This document shows, in pieces, positions 59,374 through 64,000 of a stretch of DNA of 64,000 bases; positions within the stretch are counted from its first letter, which is position 1; each line of letters opens with the position of its first letter. The DNA is from Trematomus loennbergii (taxonomy: Eukaryota; Chordata; Actinopteri; Perciformes; Nototheniidae). The stretch spans positions 1-64,000 of the forward strand of contig JAAOOA010001109.1 of the NCBI GenBank assembly GCA_012861695.1, read 5' to 3'. The position numbers were made by a program, and so were the translations under genes. The notes below the pieces were generated by a model. The model was not told the origin of the DNA, did no database searches, and saw only the letters and a list, made by a program, of their open reading frames with translations.

Positions 59374-62210
59374 CTGGGATTGTTATACTGTTAATTAACC
59401 AGTTTTTAAATAATCCGGTGACGTTAAATCACAGACTTTTCAAAAAAAAGAGTTACTGGTACTTATGACCCTTTTTGAGTTAAGGATCTCTCAAAAACTT
59501 AACATAAATATTCACTTACGACGATAAAATGTAAAGAATAGAAGGAAATTGGCAAATTTGAGATTTAGAAACACATCCTGCCATTTTTGCATAAAAAGTT
59601 ATTTAAAATGATAAATGTATTATCAGAAAATTATATTACTGTCAATTTTGTTTGTCAACTAGCCATTGATGCTCTAAATCAGGGGTGTCAAACTAAATGT
59701 CATCATGGGCCACATTAACATTATGGTTCACTCAAAGGGCCGGTTGTAACTTTAAGACTATATAATATATAATATATAAAATAATGTATTATATTACATT
59801 ATTGCCTCTGCATTGGATTATTATCTGATAACTTCATAATTAACTACGTCTGAAAGCAGAAGTTTAGGACAAATGATTGCAAGTCTCTTCATTGCGCATG
59901 TCACAAAATGAGATGCATTATGGTTCATGTAGTTTATGGGCAACGTGCTTCTGTAAAGCGGCATGTAACCTATAATAAACGTATTGTCTTCTTTCAGAGC
60001 TCTTGCGGGCCACATAAAATAAAGTCGCGGGCCGGATTTGGCCCCCGGGTCTTGAGTTTGACACCCCTGCTCTAAATCATTGTACAAAAGGGGCAATATG
60101 TCCCTCTTTGAGTTAATGATCTCTCCCAATCTTAACTTTTAACATAAATATTCCCTTTAGTATGATTAAAAAAGCAAAGATAGTAGGAAATGACCATATT
60201 TGAGACTAAAAACAGCATAATTCCTGACATTTTTGCACTTTAAATGGTTTATATATAATCCATAAAAGTTGGCTTAAATATTTCTTGTTATTTGGTCATT
60301 ACAGTTCAGTACTTGGTACAAAATATAACATTTTGACCCTCTTTGAGTTTTTTTCTAATGAGCAGTTTAAAACCCTACAATCGTACTTATTTCCTTTAGT
60401 GTCTTTACACTACATCATGAATATTATACTTGAACATCTTAACAATGTGTTAGTGCTGAAATATGAACATATTACATTTTCTGGTATTAATGAGAAATGT
60501 TTTTACGTTACTCTCCGTGTTTGAACCACTTTACATCATATCTTCAGGGATTTATAACATGATGTAACTCTGTATTGTACTAAGCCTTACAGCCAGTTTG
60601 TATTATAGTATGTTGGGTTTTTAATGTGGTGGGCGGACACTGTTTGTTTCTATATGAATGTGCTGAAAGATTTAATGAAACCACAAAATCGACCGCAGGG
60701 GAGCTTTTATTTTGGCTAAAAATGTAAAAGCTAATGCTAATATAACAGACACAACCTGTGATGCATACATTTTGTTTAATCATTGTTCATACTTCTTATG
60801 CTTTAGCTTTCTTCACATTCAATAACTTAAGAAACTATGGCTAAAAAAACTTAAAAGAGCCACAAACAAACTTAAAATATTACATTTCTGTCCATTTTCT
60901 TTGAACTTCATCTCCTAGCTTGATGCTAATCGACAAGCTAACCGATTGAAACGTTGACCTGGGCCGCTTTTTTTTATCACAGTTAAGATATATTTTACTT
61001 TAGCTGAGAGATAAATGAAGAGGCTTAAATATATGTATGTTGTAATATATAAATATTTAAGGGGATTGTTAGCTTTAGCCTCTTTAACACTAGCTAATCG
61101 GCTAAAGCTAAACAACTGGAACTGACCTAAAACCTTTTTTTAAATCACAGTTAAGTTATATTTGACTATAGCTAGGATGTTCAAAAGAAGCAAAAATATA
61201 TTCATATTAACATATTTATAAATATTTAAGTTTTTTTTCTGATCTGATTAACTTTAGCTTCTCTAGCCCGAGCTAATCGGCTAAAGCTAAACAAGTTAAA
61301 ACAACACAATGAAGTATTTTCTTCAGTTCAGCTTTTCTGTTTTGACTTTGTACAAAGCTCAATTTCCTATCAATCTGACCTAAATGAGCCGATAAGTCAA
61401 AAAAACCTTGTAATTTTTATTTTGACAACATTCCTATACCCATCAAAATGTAGCCTATGTTTATTTTTTCTCTAACACTAGTCAAGCTTTTTAAATTGGA
61501 CCTTAACTGATATTTTTTTGGCAGCCTGATTAAGTGTCTGTTACCCAGCTAAGGCTATGTTTAAATGTTGTCTCTATTTTTCAGTCTGAAAGCTTTTAAT
61601 CAAGCATTTAACACTTTTATTTGACGTTAAATTCACTCTATTTCAATGGAAAAAGTTGCACATTTGACAGAAAAACAACTGTGCAGAATAGGTAAGGCTA
61701 TCGTCTTTAAAATAATTAAATGTACAATTTCTGAACACGAATATTTGTTTCTAAGTTGCGTTCAAAACTCAGACTTAGTAACATTTTAATTTTCAATAGG
61801 TATTTGTATTGGTCCAGTTAAGCTCTTTCTTTGCCAAATGGAATTCCTTATTTTTTAAAAAGGTTTGATTTCTGAACTTTTATGAAATTCTTCCCCGGTT
61901 TATTTTGTGGTTTCTCGGGTTCTGCTTTCGTCTCGTTTACGTGAACTTTTCTGTCGGCTGCTGTCTTTCGGATACGATGGTTTTATAAACTGGTGTCGTT
62001 GTATACATAGGTGGACGTTTTTTAAATGAAATGATTGCTCTTCTTAAATTGTGATGTACATTTTTTTTAAAAGTAAAATCAAATGTCAAACACTGACAGT
62101 CTCCTGTGTTTGTTGTTGTTCTGCGCAGTACCACGTTCAGCCTGATGGTGTCAGTAGAGAGTCAGAGGTGACTATGACACACATATAAACAGTACATTCA
62201 TAAACACTCT
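59374..62210. repeat. gramd4 downstream flank, unit 4 copy
   Basis: Match to 5611-8798, with about 360 bp missing near 59439 (ACAGACTTTT joined to CAAAAAAAAGAG). No gene seen. Confidence 0.85.
59680..60069. mobile_element. hAT-type MITE (unit 4)
   Basis: Same ends and CTCTAAAT duplication (59672-59679, 60070-60077); 390 bp. Confidence 0.88.
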
Positions 62211-64000
62211 AATAGAGTGGCGAAGTCCCTCCCCTTCCGGTTGAGCCCCATGGGACCTTATTTCGGAAAAGTTATGCATTGAAGTCAATGGAGAGAGAAA
62301 GATTATCTTTCGATCCCGTTTGAATTGTGCCACGAATTACACATATGATGTTTGTCAATTTAAAAGATAATTTTGCAAGTAAAAAAAAAAAAATGTGTCG
62401 TAAAACTGCGAAGTAACACATTTGTTTGTGTGAAACGCTCAATGAACTACATCTCTGGTCAACAACAACACACGTCACCAAGATGGCCGTCACTACTGTC
62501 TTGTCAACAATACGATTGACTTCCCTCACTATCACCACAATGAAACACGTCCTGAAGAATGTCATACAAAGCTGCCTGCCTGCCTTCCTTTGATTCTCTC
62601 TGAACTGCCTGGTCGTTTTAATGTTTAATGTCAACCATTTGTGCAGATAGCATGAAGTAGAGAAGATCGCCGATGCTAATGTTAGAAATTAAAATCAATG
62701 TAAAACAGCATAATTCAGTCTAAAACATATCGTCAGTTTAAAGCTGTTTTATTGTGGAAAAACCCGGAAGTTCTCAGGAAATCAATGCCAAGCTTTTATT
62801 CTGAAAATCCTTTATCCGGTTAGCATGTGACTAATTATTACGTTTTCTGAATGTAAAGTGAAAATGACATGGAGAGTTACACACCAAAACCTACGGACTT
62901 TAACACTACATCTATAGACGTCGAGATATTATTACTGCTGAATATTAAATGAAGGTACAGTTGATCGTAGTGTTTTCACACGTGAGAAGCTATGACGTCA
63001 GAGGGAGTTTCCGTAAATAAGAACTGTGCCGTAGCGGCGTTTTTTTTAGGACTTCTAAACTAACGATTACAGCTGTTTTATATATATATTACATAGAAAG
63101 TCATCACAGAGATAAGGAGCAGAAAAGGTTTAAGGAAGTAGGCAGAGAATACCAATGTCGAAATCATCTGTTCTCTCGCGATATCGAACCCACAGATGAG
63201 AAGGGCGGTCCCACTATCTGCACAGCGGGAGACAACGAGACGTGGATAAAAACAGAAGACAGAGGACAGCTCTTTCTCTTTCCTTCGCTGCAGCTCCCTG
63301 AAGACAACACCGGCTTTGTCTCCCAACTACCCTTTGTTTGTTTCACTACCACGCTGCTTAAATTAAAGTAACCAATTTGAACCCTTTCAGAGACTCATTT
63401 GTCTCTTAATCTTTAAACTTCTTCCTGGACGCGAGAAAATCAGCACACATCAACACTAACGTTAGCGTTAGCATTTCTCCCCCGGGCTTAAATGGTGTAT
63501 TATAGAATGATCACACCGGTGACAGTACTATTCAAAGGGTTCACGAAATATGAACTACTCTTACTGTTTAACATTTTGGGATACTTAATGTTACTTCATG
63601 TTAAGGCTAATAAAAATGACAAGGCTGTAATGCTAACTAACGTGCTAGCTACTAGCTAGGTAGCTAACTTGATCAAGCCACTCCTGGTCCTTTCACCAGA
63701 CGGGAAGCAAAAGAACGAGCAAGACCCATTGCTGGTATAATAACAACCTGGTACTAAGCACACAGGCATCTTGTTAAAGTTATCTTATCTTAGCCGCCAT
63801 ATAGATAGATTATATCTAAATGGCGCTGATCAAAACAATTGTGACATCACTTACGCGACTCTGGGATTTGTAGTCTTTCTAGTTACGTATTTTTCATAGT
63901 CTTATATTTCAACAGTTTTACGACAAACTGTGACTTTTTTGACATGGAAATTATTTTTTAAGATTGACAAACATCATATGTGTAATTCATGGCACAATTC
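62211..64000. mobile_element. Second copy of the 1.9 kb long-TIR element, cut by window end
   Basis: It starts AATAGAGTGGCGAAGTC and follows 8799-10590 closely. The right terminal inverted repeat begins near 63910 and is cut at 64000. The same flank (ACACTCT) precedes it, so it was copied with the segmental duplication. Confidence 0.78.

Overview
The window looks like teleost fish genomic DNA. It has intron-split vertebrate genes with clean GT/AG splice signals, very long (CA)n tracts, many short hAT-, Harbinger- and TTAA-type transposons, Ty3/gypsy LTR fragments, and TRIM genes of the fish bloodthirsty-related (btr) / finTRIM-like kind. Nothing prokaryotic is present.

The core is a tandem segmental duplication. 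Each unit carries, on the minus strand, a RING/B-box/coiled-coil/PRY-SPRY TRIM gene with an upstream untranslated exon. Head-to-head with it, on the plus strand, is the first coding exon of gramd4 (GRAM domain-containing 4, a membrane protein with a C-terminal GRAM domain). Unit 0 (1-16350, cut on the left) holds the TRIM 5' end and a gramd4 first exon. Unit 1 (16351-39092) holds TRIM A and the only copy with the gramd4 C-terminal exons (23314-31696). Unit 2 (39093-49454) has TRIM B and a gramd4 first exon. Unit 3 (49455-54965) has TRIM C but no gramd4. Unit 4 (54966-64000, cut on the right) has TRIM D and a gramd4 first exon.

Every TRIM copy is interrupted by small frame-breaking indels, mostly private to one copy. 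The central B-box/coiled-coil part is nearly identical and largely open in all copies. Each TRIM has an untranslated first exon with a good donor. About 130 bp upstream of that donor lies a near-consensus interferon-stimulated response element (GGGAAANNGAAACT) overlapping a GAS-type TTCNNNGAA site; it is intact in four units and destroyed in unit 1. In units 2 and 4 this element is only about 0.6 kb from the gramd4 start codon, so the pair may share a bidirectional, interferon-responsive control region.

In units 0, 2 and 4, gramd4 is reduced to its first coding exon followed by a 57-bp minisatellite, a (CA)n tract and the 3' flank. In unit 1 the first exon is interrupted by an antisense gypsy integrase fragment. 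The coiled-coil and first transmembrane exons are missing, while the last seven-odd hydrophobic/GRAM coding segments (six exons) are intact. The minisatellite in unit 1 lies in the last intron and is split by a ~3.9 kb insertion. Array-mediated deletion is the simplest account of the reduced copies.

The rest is mobile DNA. Comparing units gives filled and empty sites for several insertions: a 2.7 kb LTR element, a 1255-bp hAT element, a 759-bp MITE and a 668-bp TTAA element. I see no CRISPR array, tRNA or rRNA. I found no clearly novel defence or enzymatic system. The most interesting signal is the repeated ISRE-bearing TRIM/gramd4 unit and how it was built.
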